64,000 nt of DNA, from positions 3,623,001 to 3,687,000 of the forward strand of contig NZ_CP034783.1 of NCBI RefSeq assembly GCF_006094435.1, written 5' to 3'. Below are positions 56,871-64,000 of this stretch, piece by piece. Numbering within the stretch: the stretch's first letter is position 1; each line of letters begins with the position of its first letter. The stretch comes from Pseudomonas sp. MPC6. GTDB lineage: Bacteria > Pseudomonadota > Gammaproteobacteria > Pseudomonadales > Pseudomonadaceae. The position numbers and the translations under genes are program-made. Below the pieces are notes generated by a model. The model was not told where the DNA came from, made no database searches, and worked only from the letters and a program-made list of their open reading frames with translations.

Positions 56871-56981
56871 CCAATGTGGGAGCGGGCTTGCTCCGGGCGG
56901 CGATCCGACGAAGGCGGTGTGTCAGGCGACATCAATATTGACTGGGCCGCCGTCTTCGCGAGCAAGCCCGCTCCCACAGGG
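56871..56981. repeat. REP pair (GTGGGAGCGGGCTTGCTCC subtype) with nested inverted repeat
   Basis: A forward unit TGTGGGAGCGGGCTTGCTCC and an inverted unit CTTCGCGAGCAAGCCCGCTCCCACAG. Left of it, CCCACATTGGA (56824-56834) pairs with TCCAATGTGGG (56871-56881), enclosing TGTGTTCATGAA/TTCATGACACA. The 316-bp gap 56674-56989 thus holds a terminator, the IS remnant and REPs, with no gene. Confidence 0.8.
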
Positions 56982-56989
56982 TCCAGGGA

Positions 56990-58291
56990 TCAGCCAGGCA
57001 TCGGCAACCACAACCTGAACCGCGCTCCGCCCAGCGGCGATGCCTCGACGGTCAGCGTGCCACCCTGAGCCTCCAGCGCCCGACGACTGATCGCCAACCC
57101 CAGGCCAAACCCGCCCGTGGCTCGATCCCGGCTGCGATCCAGGCGATAGAACGGCTCGAATATCCGCTCACGCTCATCATCGGGAATGCCGATGCCATCG
57201 TCGTCGACCCAGATCTCACAACCCTTCGGGCCAACCTGTACGCCGATCTGAATCCTTTTTTCGCAGTAGCGCATGGCGTTGCGCAGCAGGTTCTGAATGG
57301 CGCGGGCGGTCAGGCGCGGGTCGAGGCTGAAGCGTTCGAGCTGGCCGTGGAGCAACACGTCGATGACGATGTCGGGGGATTCAAGTTCTTCGTCGACGCT
57401 GCCGAGGATGCTGTCGATGAATTCATCCAGCGAGACTTCGACCTGTTCGGGCAGCTGCGCCGGGTTTTGCAGGCGGCTGTAGGACAGTAACTCCAGCACC
57501 AGTTCATCGAGTTCGCGGATGTGTGCCACCAGACCTTGCAGGCGCTCGCGGCTGGCGGCCGGCAGGTCATCCGACAGCGCCAGGGCCAGGCCGAAATCCA
57601 GGCGCGTCAGGGGCGTGCGCAATTCGTGGGAGACGGCATTGAGCAGGTCCCGCTGCTGGTTGAGCAGGTTCTCGATGTCGCCGGCCATGGTGTCGAACAC
57701 GTTGGCCAGGCTGCCGATGTTGGAGCTGGCGGAGATTCGCGTGCGCTCGCCCAACTGGCCCTTGCCGAAGCGCTCCGCCGTGCCCTTGAGGCGCTCCAGA
57801 TCACGCCAGTGCGGGCGCAGCCACAGCAACAGGCAGGCGAGCATGGTCGCGCCGATCAGCACGTTGATGCTCCAGTACAGCAAACTGACGTCCGTCGGGT
57901 CCGGCGGCACCACCATTTGCACCACCGTGCGTTCGTTCAGCGGCGACGCCGCCAGGGTGCGCCAGCCCCAGTCGCCAATGCGCACGATGTTCTCGCCGCG
58001 CTGCAGACGTTGCCGTTCATCGAGGGTGAAGTCGGCATCGTCGTTGCCGCTCAGCACGATGTGCAGCGGCTGGAACTCTTTATCCATCTCAGCCGCCAGG
58101 GCCGGCCATTGCGCCGGGGGCACAGAATGGAACTGTTTGACGATGAGGGTCTGCAGGCCGCGGGAATAGTCGAGGTTATAGGTGAGAAAACGCTCGTGAA
58201 AGACCTTGATCACCAGGTCCGGCACCAGGTAGATCGCCGCGCTGAACGAGACGATGGTCACCAGGTACAGGCGAAACAGGATTCTGAACAT
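56990..58291 (-). CDS. Sensor histidine kinase, RstB-like
   Basis: 433 aa from ATG 58291. Membrane helix near residues 8-30, periplasmic domain (~31-140), second helix (~150-172, INVLIGATMLACLLLWL), HAMP, H-box LLNAVSHELRTPLTRLDF, NLLRNAMRYCE, DDDGIGIPDDER, GGFGLGLAISRR. N-terminus and HPP..W periplasmic pattern resemble RstB. Start is 4 nt after the regulator stop; together they are divergent from an RND efflux operon they may control (inference). Confidence 0.88.
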   Translation of the reverse strand: MFRILFRLYLVTIVSFSAAIYLVPDLVIKVFHERFLTYNLDYSRGLQTLIVKQFHSVPPAQWPALAAEMDKEFQPLHIVLSGNDDADFTLDERQRLQRGENIVRIGDWGWRTLAASPLNERTVVQMVVPPDPTDVSLLYWSINVLIGATMLACLLLWLRPHWRDLERLKGTAERFGKGQLGERTRISASSNIGSLANVFDTMAGDIENLLNQQRDLLNAVSHELRTPLTRLDFGLALALSDDLPAASRERLQGLVAHIRELDELVLELLSYSRLQNPAQLPEQVEVSLDEFIDSILGSVDEELESPDIVIDVLLHGQLERFSLDPRLTARAIQNLLRNAMRYCEKRIQIGVQVGPKGCEIWVDDDGIGIPDDERERIFEPFYRLDRSRDRATGGFGLGLAISRRALEAQGGTLTVEASPLGGARFRLWLPMPG

Positions 58292-58295
58292 CGGC

Positions 58296-58997
58296 TCAGC
58301 ATTCCCACTCGGAACGGCTGAACAGGTAGCCCTTGCCCCAGACCGTCTTGATCTTGCGCGCCTCGCCGGCGCAATCGCCGAACTTGCGCCGCAACTTGGA
58401 AATCGCCACGTCCACCGAGCGGTCGGTGCCGTTGAACTCGATGCCGCGCAAGCGCTGCAGGATCTGGTCGCGGCTGAGCACTTCGCCGGCATGCCGGGCC
58501 AGCACCACCAGCAGGTTGTATTCGCCGCTGGACAGTTCGACAGGTTGTCCGCGCCAGGTCACGGTGCGTTCGGACAGGTCGATGCACAGGTTGCCCATGA
58601 GGATGCGGTCGTTGGCGGTCTGCGGCTCGCCGAGGCTGCTGCGCCGCAGCAAGGTCCGCACCCGGGCCAGCAGCACCCGCGGCTCGCAGGGTTTGGTGAC
58701 GTAGTCGTCGGCCCCCATCTCCAGGCCCAGCACCTGGTCGTGGCTGTCGTCGCGGGCGGTGAGCATCAGGATCGGCAACGTGGCCGAATCGGCGCGCAGC
58801 AACCGACAGACTTGCAGGCCGTCCAGCCCCGGCAGCATCAGGTCGAGGATCACCAGGTCCGGCGGATCGACCCGCGCCCGTTCGCGCACGTGGTCGCCGC
58901 GGCCGATCACGCTGACGCAATAGCCGTTGCGTTCCAGGTAGCTGGCGATCAGTTCGGCGAGGGCGGTGTCGTCTTCGACCAGGAGGATGTTGGGCAT
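58296..58997 (-). CDS. OmpR-type response regulator, RstA-like
   Basis: 233 aa from ATG 58997; sequence further upstream in frame is REP. Receiver with Asp in PDLVILDLMLPGLDG, VEDD acidic pair and Lys in YVTKPCEP; winged-helix C-terminus ELSSGEYNLLVVLARHAGEVLSRDQILQRLRGIEFNGTDRSVDVAISKLRRKFGD. Divergent from the RND genes across ~290 bp. Possible half-sites TTACACA and TTCACAC at 59202 and 59211 lie in that region. Confidence 0.9.
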   Translation of the reverse strand: MPNILLVEDDTALAELIASYLERNGYCVSVIGRGDHVRERARVDPPDLVILDLMLPGLDGLQVCRLLRADSATLPILMLTARDDSHDQVLGLEMGADDYVTKPCEPRVLLARVRTLLRRSSLGEPQTANDRILMGNLCIDLSERTVTWRGQPVELSSGEYNLLVVLARHAGEVLSRDQILQRLRGIEFNGTDRSVDVAISKLRRKFGDCAGEARKIKTVWGKGYLFSRSEWEC

Positions 58998-59035
58998 GGG
59001 GTGTTTCCAGAAGTTGCTGTGGCGTCTGTTCCGGC

Positions 59036-59132
59036 CTCTTCGCGGGCAAGCCCGCTCCCACAGGGATCTGATGGGAACACAGATTTTGTGAACTCCGCCG
59101 ACGACTGTGGGAGCGGGCTTGCCCGCGAAGAG
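59036..59132. repeat. Paired, inverted REP elements
   Basis: CTTCGCGGGCAAGCCCGCTCCCACAG and its inverse about 45 bp apart in the divergent region between the response regulator and the efflux genes. The rest (59133-59290) probably carries the efflux promoter. Confidence 0.88.
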
Positions 59133-59290
59133 GCCGGAACAGGCGCAAAAAGAATCAAGCTGCAAAGGATATACGCCCTCACCCACCCCCGTGCAAAACC
59201 CTTACACAATTTCACACAGCACCTACAAAGCTTAACCGATACCTTCCCCGCCTCCCCGTAGGATGCCGGGGTCATTATTGGGGTTATTAC

Positions 59291-60448
59291 ATGTCAAACA
59301 ACCTGCTTGCCAAGCTCAGCCTGATCGCACTGGCGTTGACGCTGAGCGCTTGCGACAAGGCCCCGACTGCCGAAGAGCAGGCGCCGCTGGCCACGGTTCG
59401 CATCGAGACCCTGTCAGCCCGGCCGCTGTCGATCAGCAGCGAACTGAGCGGTCGCATCGCCGCGCCGCGCATCGCCGAAGTCCGCGCCCGGGTGGCCGGC
59501 GTGGTGCTGCAACGGACCTTCCGTGAAGGCAGCGACGTGAAACAGGGCGATGTGCTGTTTCGCATCGACCCGGCACCGTTCAAGGCCGACCTGGACAGCG
59601 CCGAGGCTGCGTTACGCAAAGCCGAGGCCAATGCCTTCCAGGCGCGCTTGCAGGAGCACCGTTACGCCCAGTTGATCGAAGGCAATGCGATCAGCGGCCA
59701 GGACTACGACAACGCCCGGGCGGCCGTACGCCAGACCGCGGCCGACGTCGCCGCCAACCAGGCCGCGGTGCAGCGGGCGAAACTGAACCTGGGCTACGCC
59801 ACCGTCACCGCGCCGATTTCCGGGCGCATCGGCCGCGCGCTAGTGACCGAAGGCGCCCTGGTCGGGCAGAACGAAACCACGCCACTGGCCTTGATCCAAC
59901 AGCTCAACCCGATTCACGCCGACCTCACCCAGTCGACCCGCGAACTCAACGACCTGCGCCGCGCCTTTCGCTCCGGGCAGTTGCAGCAGGTCGGCCAGGA
60001 CCAGGCCAAGGCCACGTTGATCCAGGACGACGGCAGCCTCTACCCGTTGCCGGGCAAGCTGCTGTTCACCGACATCACTGTCGACCCGGGCACCGGCCAG
60101 ATCATCCTGCGCAGCGAGTTCCCCAACCCGGACCTCGACCTGTTGCCCGGCAGTTTCGTGCGCGTGCGCCTGGAACAAGCGGTCAACCAACAGGGCATCA
60201 GCGTGCCGCAACGGGCCATCCAGCGCGACAGCGCCGGCATCGCCCAGGTGCTGTTGCTCGACGCCGAACAACGGGTCGGCCAACAGCCGGTGGAGCTGGG
60301 CCCGGTGCAGAACGATCGCTGGATCGTCACCGGCGGCCTCAAGGCCGGCGACCGCATCGTCATCGAAGGCCTGCAACACGCCAAGCCCGGCGAGAAAGTG
60401 CAGATCGACGACACCCCTCTTCCCCTTGCCCAGGCTTCTGGTCAGTAA
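59291..60448 (+). CDS. RND efflux periplasmic adaptor (MexA/AcrA family)
   Basis: 385 aa lipoprotein: lipobox LTLSAC gives Cys at about residue 19. Barrel-sandwich halves around a hairpin: RIAEVRARVAGVVLQRTFREGSDVKQGDVLFRIDPAPFKADLDSAEAALRKAEAN and LNLGYATVTAPISGRIGRALVTEGALVGQ; then beta-barrel (LTQSTRELNDL) and membrane-proximal domains. Couples the RND pump to an outer-membrane channel. No channel gene follows. Confidence 0.93.
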   Translation: MSNNLLAKLSLIALALTLSACDKAPTAEEQAPLATVRIETLSARPLSISSELSGRIAAPRIAEVRARVAGVVLQRTFREGSDVKQGDVLFRIDPAPFKADLDSAEAALRKAEANAFQARLQEHRYAQLIEGNAISGQDYDNARAAVRQTAADVAANQAAVQRAKLNLGYATVTAPISGRIGRALVTEGALVGQNETTPLALIQQLNPIHADLTQSTRELNDLRRAFRSGQLQQVGQDQAKATLIQDDGSLYPLPGKLLFTDITVDPGTGQIILRSEFPNPDLDLLPGSFVRVRLEQAVNQQGISVPQRAIQRDSAGIAQVLLLDAEQRVGQQPVELGPVQNDRWIVTGGLKAGDRIVIEGLQHAKPGEKVQIDDTPLPLAQASGQ

Positions 60449-60463
60449 GCAGGACGCTTTTTT

Positions 60464-63400
60464 ATGCCGCAGTTCTTTATCGATCGCCCGGTGTTCGCCT
60501 GGGTGGTCGCCCTGTTTATCCTGCTGGCCGGGGCCCTGGCCATTCCGCAGCTGCCGGTGGCGCAGTACCCCGACGTCGCCCCGCCGCAGATCGAGATCTA
60601 CGCCGTGTACCCCGGCGCTTCGGCGCAGACCGTGGACGAAAGCGTGGTCAGCCTGATCGAGGAAGAGCTCAACGGCGCCGATCATCTGCTGTATTTCGAA
60701 TCGCAAAGCAGCCTCGGCAGTGCGACGATCAAAGCCACCTTCCAGCCGGGCACCAACCCGGAAATGGCCCAGGTCGATGTGCAGAACCGCCTGAAAGTCA
60801 TCGAGTCGCGCCTGCCGCAAGCGGTCAACCAGCAGGGTTTGCAAGTGGAGAAAGTCTCCGCCGGTTTCCTGCTGCTGATCACCCTGACCTCCAGCGACGG
60901 CAAGCTCGACGACGTGGCGCTCAGCGATTACCTGGCGCGCAATGTGATGAACGAGATCAAGCGCCTGGACGGGGTTGGCAAGGCCCAGCTGTACGGCGCG
61001 GAACGGGCGATGCGCATCTGGATCGACCCGCGCAAGCTCATCGGATTCAACCTGACCCCGGCCGACGTCAACGCCGCCATCGTCGCGCAGAACGCCCAGA
61101 TTTCAGCTGGCAGCATCGGCGACTTGCCGACCCGCGGCACCCAGGAAATCACCGCGACCATTCTGGTCAAGGGTCAGTTGTCGACCCCGGAAGAATTCGC
61201 CGACATCGTGCTCAAGGCCAACCCCGACGGCTCCACTGTGCGCATCGGCGATGTGGCGCGGGTCGAGATCGGCAGTCAGGAATACCAGTTCGGCACCCGC
61301 CTGAACGGCAAGCCATCGACCGCGGTCGGCGTGCAATTGTCCCCCGGCGCCAATGCCCTGAGCACCGCGACCCTGGTGCGGGCGAAGATGGACGAACTGG
61401 CGCGCTACTTCCCCGCCAATGTCGAATACAAGATCCCGTACGACACCTCGCCTTTCGTCAAGGTCTCGATCACCAAGGTGGTCTACACCCTCGTCGAGGC
61501 GATGGTGCTGGTGTTCGCGGTGATGTTTCTGTTCCTGCAAAACATCCGCTACACGCTGATTCCGACCCTGGTGGTGCCGGTGGCGCTGATGGGCACCTTC
61601 GCGACCATGTTGGCCCTGGGCTTTTCAATCAACGTGCTGACCATGTTCGGCATGGTCCTGGCCATCGGCATCCTGGTCGACGACGCGATTGTGGTGGTGG
61701 AAAACGTCGAACGGATCATGGTCAGCGAAGGCCTGTCGCCCAAGGAGGCGACGCGCAAGGCGATGCAGCAGATCACCGGTGCGATCATCGGCATCACCCT
61801 GGTGCTGGTGGCGGTGTTCATTCCCATGGCATTCATGCAGGGCTCGGTCGGGGTGATCTACCGACAGTTCTCCTTGTCGATGGCGACCTCGATCCTGTTC
61901 TCGGCGTTGCTCGCCCTGACCTTGACCCCGGCACTCTGCGCGACGTTGCTCAAGCCGATCGCCAAAGGCGAGCATCATGAGAAACGCGGGTTCTTTGGCT
62001 GGTTCAACCGCCGCTTCGAGCAACTGACCGTAAGTTATCAGGGCTGGGTCGCCTACGCGTTGAAGCGCACCGGTCGCTACCTGTTGATCTACGGCGTGCT
62101 GTTGATCGGCCTGGGGATTTGCTTCAGTCGCCTGCCCTCCTCGTTCCTGCCGGTGGAAGACCAGGGCTATACCATCACCGACGTGCAACTGCCGCCGGGT
62201 GCGAGCAAGCACCGCACAGTGCAGGTGGTCGAACAGATCGAAGCGCACAACGCCACTGAACCCGGGGTGGGCGACAGCACAGTGATTCTCGGTTTCAGCT
62301 TTTCCGGCAGCGGCCAGAACGCGGCATTGGCATTCACCACGCTCAAGGACTGGTCCGATCGCGGCAGCGAGGACTCCGCCAGTTCAATTGCCGACCGCGC
62401 CAATATCGCATTGAGCCAGATCAAGGACGCGGTGGCCTTCGCCATCCTGCCGCCGCCCGTGGACGGCCTCGGCACCTCCAGCGGTTTCGAGTTCCGCCTG
62501 CAGGATCGTGGTGGCCTCGGCCATGCCACGCTGATGCAGGCGCGCACCGAACTGCTCGAGGCCGCCGAAAAAAGCCCGATCCTGATGAACGTCCGCGAAA
62601 GCGCCCTGGCTGAAGCGCCGCAGGTGCAGCTGGAAGTCGACCGCAAACAGGCCAACGCGCTGGGGGTGTCCTTTGCCGACATCGGCAGCGTGCTGTCCAC
62701 CGCGGTCGGTTCGGCCTACATCAACGACTTCCCCAACCAGGGGCGGATGCAGCGGGTGGTGGTGCAGGCCGAAGGCGATCAGCGCAGCCAGGTCGCCGAT
62801 CTGTTGCACATGCATGTGCGCAACAGCGCTGGAAACATGGTGCCGCTGTCGGCCTTCGTCCAGGCCAAATGGACCCAGGGCCCGGCGCAGCTGACCCGTT
62901 ACAACGGTTACCCGGCGATCAGTATTTCCGGCGAACCGAAACCGGGTTACAGCACCGGTGAAGCCATGGCGGAAATCGAGCGGCTGGTGGCGCTTGGTCC
63001 GGCGGGACTGGGCCAGGAATGGACCGGCTTGTCGCTGCAGGAACGCCTGTCGGGCAGCCAGGCGCCGATCCTGCTCGGGTTGTCGTTGCTGATCGTGTTC
63101 CTGTGCCTGGCGGCGTTGTATGAAAGCTGGTCGATCCCGACTTCGGTGTTGCTGGTGGTGCCGCTCGGCGTACTCGGCGCGGTGTTGGCCGTGACCCTGC
63201 GCGGGATGCCCAACGACGTGTTCTTCAAGGTCGGGCTGATCACCATCATCGGCCTGTCGGCGAAGAATGCGATCCTGATCATCGAATTCGCCAAGAGCCT
63301 GGTCGACGAAGGTCACGACCTGATCGACGCCACCCTGCAAGCCGCACGCCTGCGATTGCGGCCGATTGTCATGACCTCACTGGCGTTCATCCTCGGCGTG

Positions 63401-63562
63401 GTGCCGCTGGCGATTGCCACGGGCGCCAGTTCGGCGAGCCAGCAAGCCATCGGCACCGGGGTGATCGGCGGGATGATCACCGCGACCCTGGCGGTGCTGT
63501 TCGTGCCGGTGTTTTTCGTGGTGGTGATGAAGCTGGTGCGCACGCGCCCTGACGATATCTAG
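60464..63562 (+). CDS. RND multidrug efflux transporter (HAE1 family)
   Basis: 1032 aa, standard HAE1 length. Begins MPQFFIDRPVFAWVVALFI; twelve membrane helices; proton-relay Asp pair in TM4 (AIGILVDDAIVVVENVER); two large periplasmic loops; conserved GLSAKNAILIIEFAKSL near TM10. Related to MexB/MexF/AcrB-type pumps; substrates cannot be assigned. Operon with the adaptor 15 bp upstream; no OprM-type gene after it, so a channel from elsewhere must be used. Confidence 0.95.
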   Translation: MPQFFIDRPVFAWVVALFILLAGALAIPQLPVAQYPDVAPPQIEIYAVYPGASAQTVDESVVSLIEEELNGADHLLYFESQSSLGSATIKATFQPGTNPEMAQVDVQNRLKVIESRLPQAVNQQGLQVEKVSAGFLLLITLTSSDGKLDDVALSDYLARNVMNEIKRLDGVGKAQLYGAERAMRIWIDPRKLIGFNLTPADVNAAIVAQNAQISAGSIGDLPTRGTQEITATILVKGQLSTPEEFADIVLKANPDGSTVRIGDVARVEIGSQEYQFGTRLNGKPSTAVGVQLSPGANALSTATLVRAKMDELARYFPANVEYKIPYDTSPFVKVSITKVVYTLVEAMVLVFAVMFLFLQNIRYTLIPTLVVPVALMGTFATMLALGFSINVLTMFGMVLAIGILVDDAIVVVENVERIMVSEGLSPKEATRKAMQQITGAIIGITLVLVAVFIPMAFMQGSVGVIYRQFSLSMATSILFSALLALTLTPALCATLLKPIAKGEHHEKRGFFGWFNRRFEQLTVSYQGWVAYALKRTGRYLLIYGVLLIGLGICFSRLPSSFLPVEDQGYTITDVQLPPGASKHRTVQVVEQIEAHNATEPGVGDSTVILGFSFSGSGQNAALAFTTLKDWSDRGSEDSASSIADRANIALSQIKDAVAFAILPPPVDGLGTSSGFEFRLQDRGGLGHATLMQARTELLEAAEKSPILMNVRESALAEAPQVQLEVDRKQANALGVSFADIGSVLSTAVGSAYINDFPNQGRMQRVVVQAEGDQRSQVADLLHMHVRNSAGNMVPLSAFVQAKWTQGPAQLTRYNGYPAISISGEPKPGYSTGEAMAEIERLVALGPAGLGQEWTGLSLQERLSGSQAPILLGLSLLIVFLCLAALYESWSIPTSVLLVVPLGVLGAVLAVTLRGMPNDVFFKVGLITIIGLSAKNAILIIEFAKSLVDEGHDLIDATLQAARLRLRPIVMTSLAFILGVVPLAIATGASSASQQAIGTGVIGGMITATLAVLFVPVFFVVVMKLVRTRPDDI

Positions 63563-63575
63563 CCAACAACACATC

Positions 63576-63610
63576 CCCCTGTAGGCGCTGGCAAGCCAGT
63601 TCCTACAGGG
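63576..63610. repeat. Compact REP hairpin
   Basis: CCCTGTAGG-CG-CTGGC-AA-GCCAG-TT-CCTACAGGG: a REP-derived perfect stem with one small symmetric internal mismatch, formed by fusion of the two inverted ends without spacer. Follows the RND stop and probably acts as its 3' end. Confidence 0.8.
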
Positions 63611-63648
63611 TGCTATGGTGTTTGCACACCCTGGCCCTTCGAGTACAC

Positions 63649-64000
63649 ATGCCCCTCCTCGCCCGCACCCACCCGCGCCTGTCCGCCGCCGCCACGCTCG
63701 GCATTGCCGTGGGCATCCTGGCTCCGGCCGATTCGATCATCAGCAAAATCCTCTTCGGCTGGAATGCCGGTGTCTGGACTTACCTGGTACTGATGTTCTG
63801 GCTCACCGTGCGCGCCAAGGCGCCGGACGTGAAACGCATCGCCGAGATCGAGGATGAAAACGCCGGGCTGGTGCTGTTCGTCGTGTGCATCGCCGCGATC
63901 GCCAGCCTGGCGACCATCGCTTTCGAGCTGGCCGGCAGCCGGGACCTGGAAACCACCCGCAAGCTGCTGCACTACGGCTTCACTGCCCTGACCGTGATTG
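63649..64000 (+). CDS. DUF1345-type membrane protein (3' part outside window)
   Basis: First ~117 codons from ATG 63649. Hydrophobic segments: LSAAATLGIAVGILAP, WTYLVLMFWLTV and VLFVVCIAAIASLATIAFEL; polar stretch RAKAPDVKRIAEIEDENAG between helices 2 and 3. This pattern fits the DUF1345 family of uncharacterised inner-membrane proteins. No function can be proposed. ATG lacks a strong ribosome site but conserved sequence begins there. Confidence 0.75.
   Translation, partial: MPLLARTHPRLSAAATLGIAVGILAPADSIISKILFGWNAGVWTYLVLMFWLTVRAKAPDVKRIAEIEDENAGLVLFVVCIAAIASLATIAFELAGSRDLETTRKLLHYGFTALTVI

Overview
The window reads as a chromosomal segment of a Pseudomonas of the fluorescens/putida lineage. 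The evidence is high GC, dense coding, Pseudomonas-type REP hairpins (TGTAGGAGC..GGCTTGCC..GCGAAG) in most intergenic gaps, and gene sets with close relatives in P. putida (ped, bkd) and P. aeruginosa (exa/erc, nosP-nahK). No tRNA, rRNA or CRISPR array was seen. Assignments rest on reading motifs and recalled family knowledge; no database search was possible.

Layout. (1) 1-8.9 kb: reductive pyrimidine degradation. An amidohydrolase (partial) and an NCS1 transporter are on the minus strand; dihydropyrimidinase and the two-subunit NAD-dependent dihydropyrimidine dehydrogenase are on the plus strand. A RutR-like TetR regulator lies at 8.2-8.8 kb, separated from them by an orphan RHS-core gene with an AT-rich variable tail. 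(2) 9-11.4 kb: copC-copD, then an IS110-family element inserted inside a REP. (3) 11.6-19 kb: a uronate/aldarate uptake and oxidation cluster (OprD porin, uronate dehydrogenase, lactonase, TRAP transporter, aldose epimerase). (4) 19-47.6 kb: a large PQQ-dependent alcohol oxidation (ped/exa/erc) island. It holds sensor kinase ErcS, ErcA, a pqqA-C-D-E set without pqqB, aldehyde dehydrogenase, lanthanide-type PedH, accessory periplasmic proteins, cytochrome c, calcium-type PedE, a pentapeptide-repeat protein, the PedS2/PedR2-type two-component system, a beta-propeller/ABC exporter set, a CxxxCW rhodanese-like protein, response regulator AgmR/ErbR, a large hybrid kinase with a FIST/NosP protein, and a porin. 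(5) 47.8-49.7 kb: TauE/SafE exporter and persulfide-dioxygenase-like hydrolase. (6) 49.8-56.7 kb: bkdR, bkdA1-A2-B-lpdV and ilvE for branched-chain amino acids. (7) 56.7-64 kb: an IS110 remnant, an RstAB-like two-component system divergent from an RND efflux pair, and a partial DUF1345-type membrane gene.

How the genes work together. In the ped island, periplasmic quinoproteins oxidise alcohols and pass electrons to cytochrome c. The aldehyde dehydrogenase and ErcA handle products or signals, pqq genes supply cofactor, and several regulators set which dehydrogenase is made. A recurring inverted-repeat motif (about TACTACnTTnGTAC) lies 60-150 bp upstream of several of these genes and may tie them into one regulon.

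Most unusual observations: an IS110 element with CT cores inside a REP, whose 5' non-coding region carries a 10-nt copy of the REP target (a bridge-RNA candidate); a second IS110 end remnant at the same REP position 45 kb away; an unlisted 40-aa membrane-type ORF coupled to the PedS2-type kinase; the pqqB-less pqq set; and REP-derived stop codons and C-termini.
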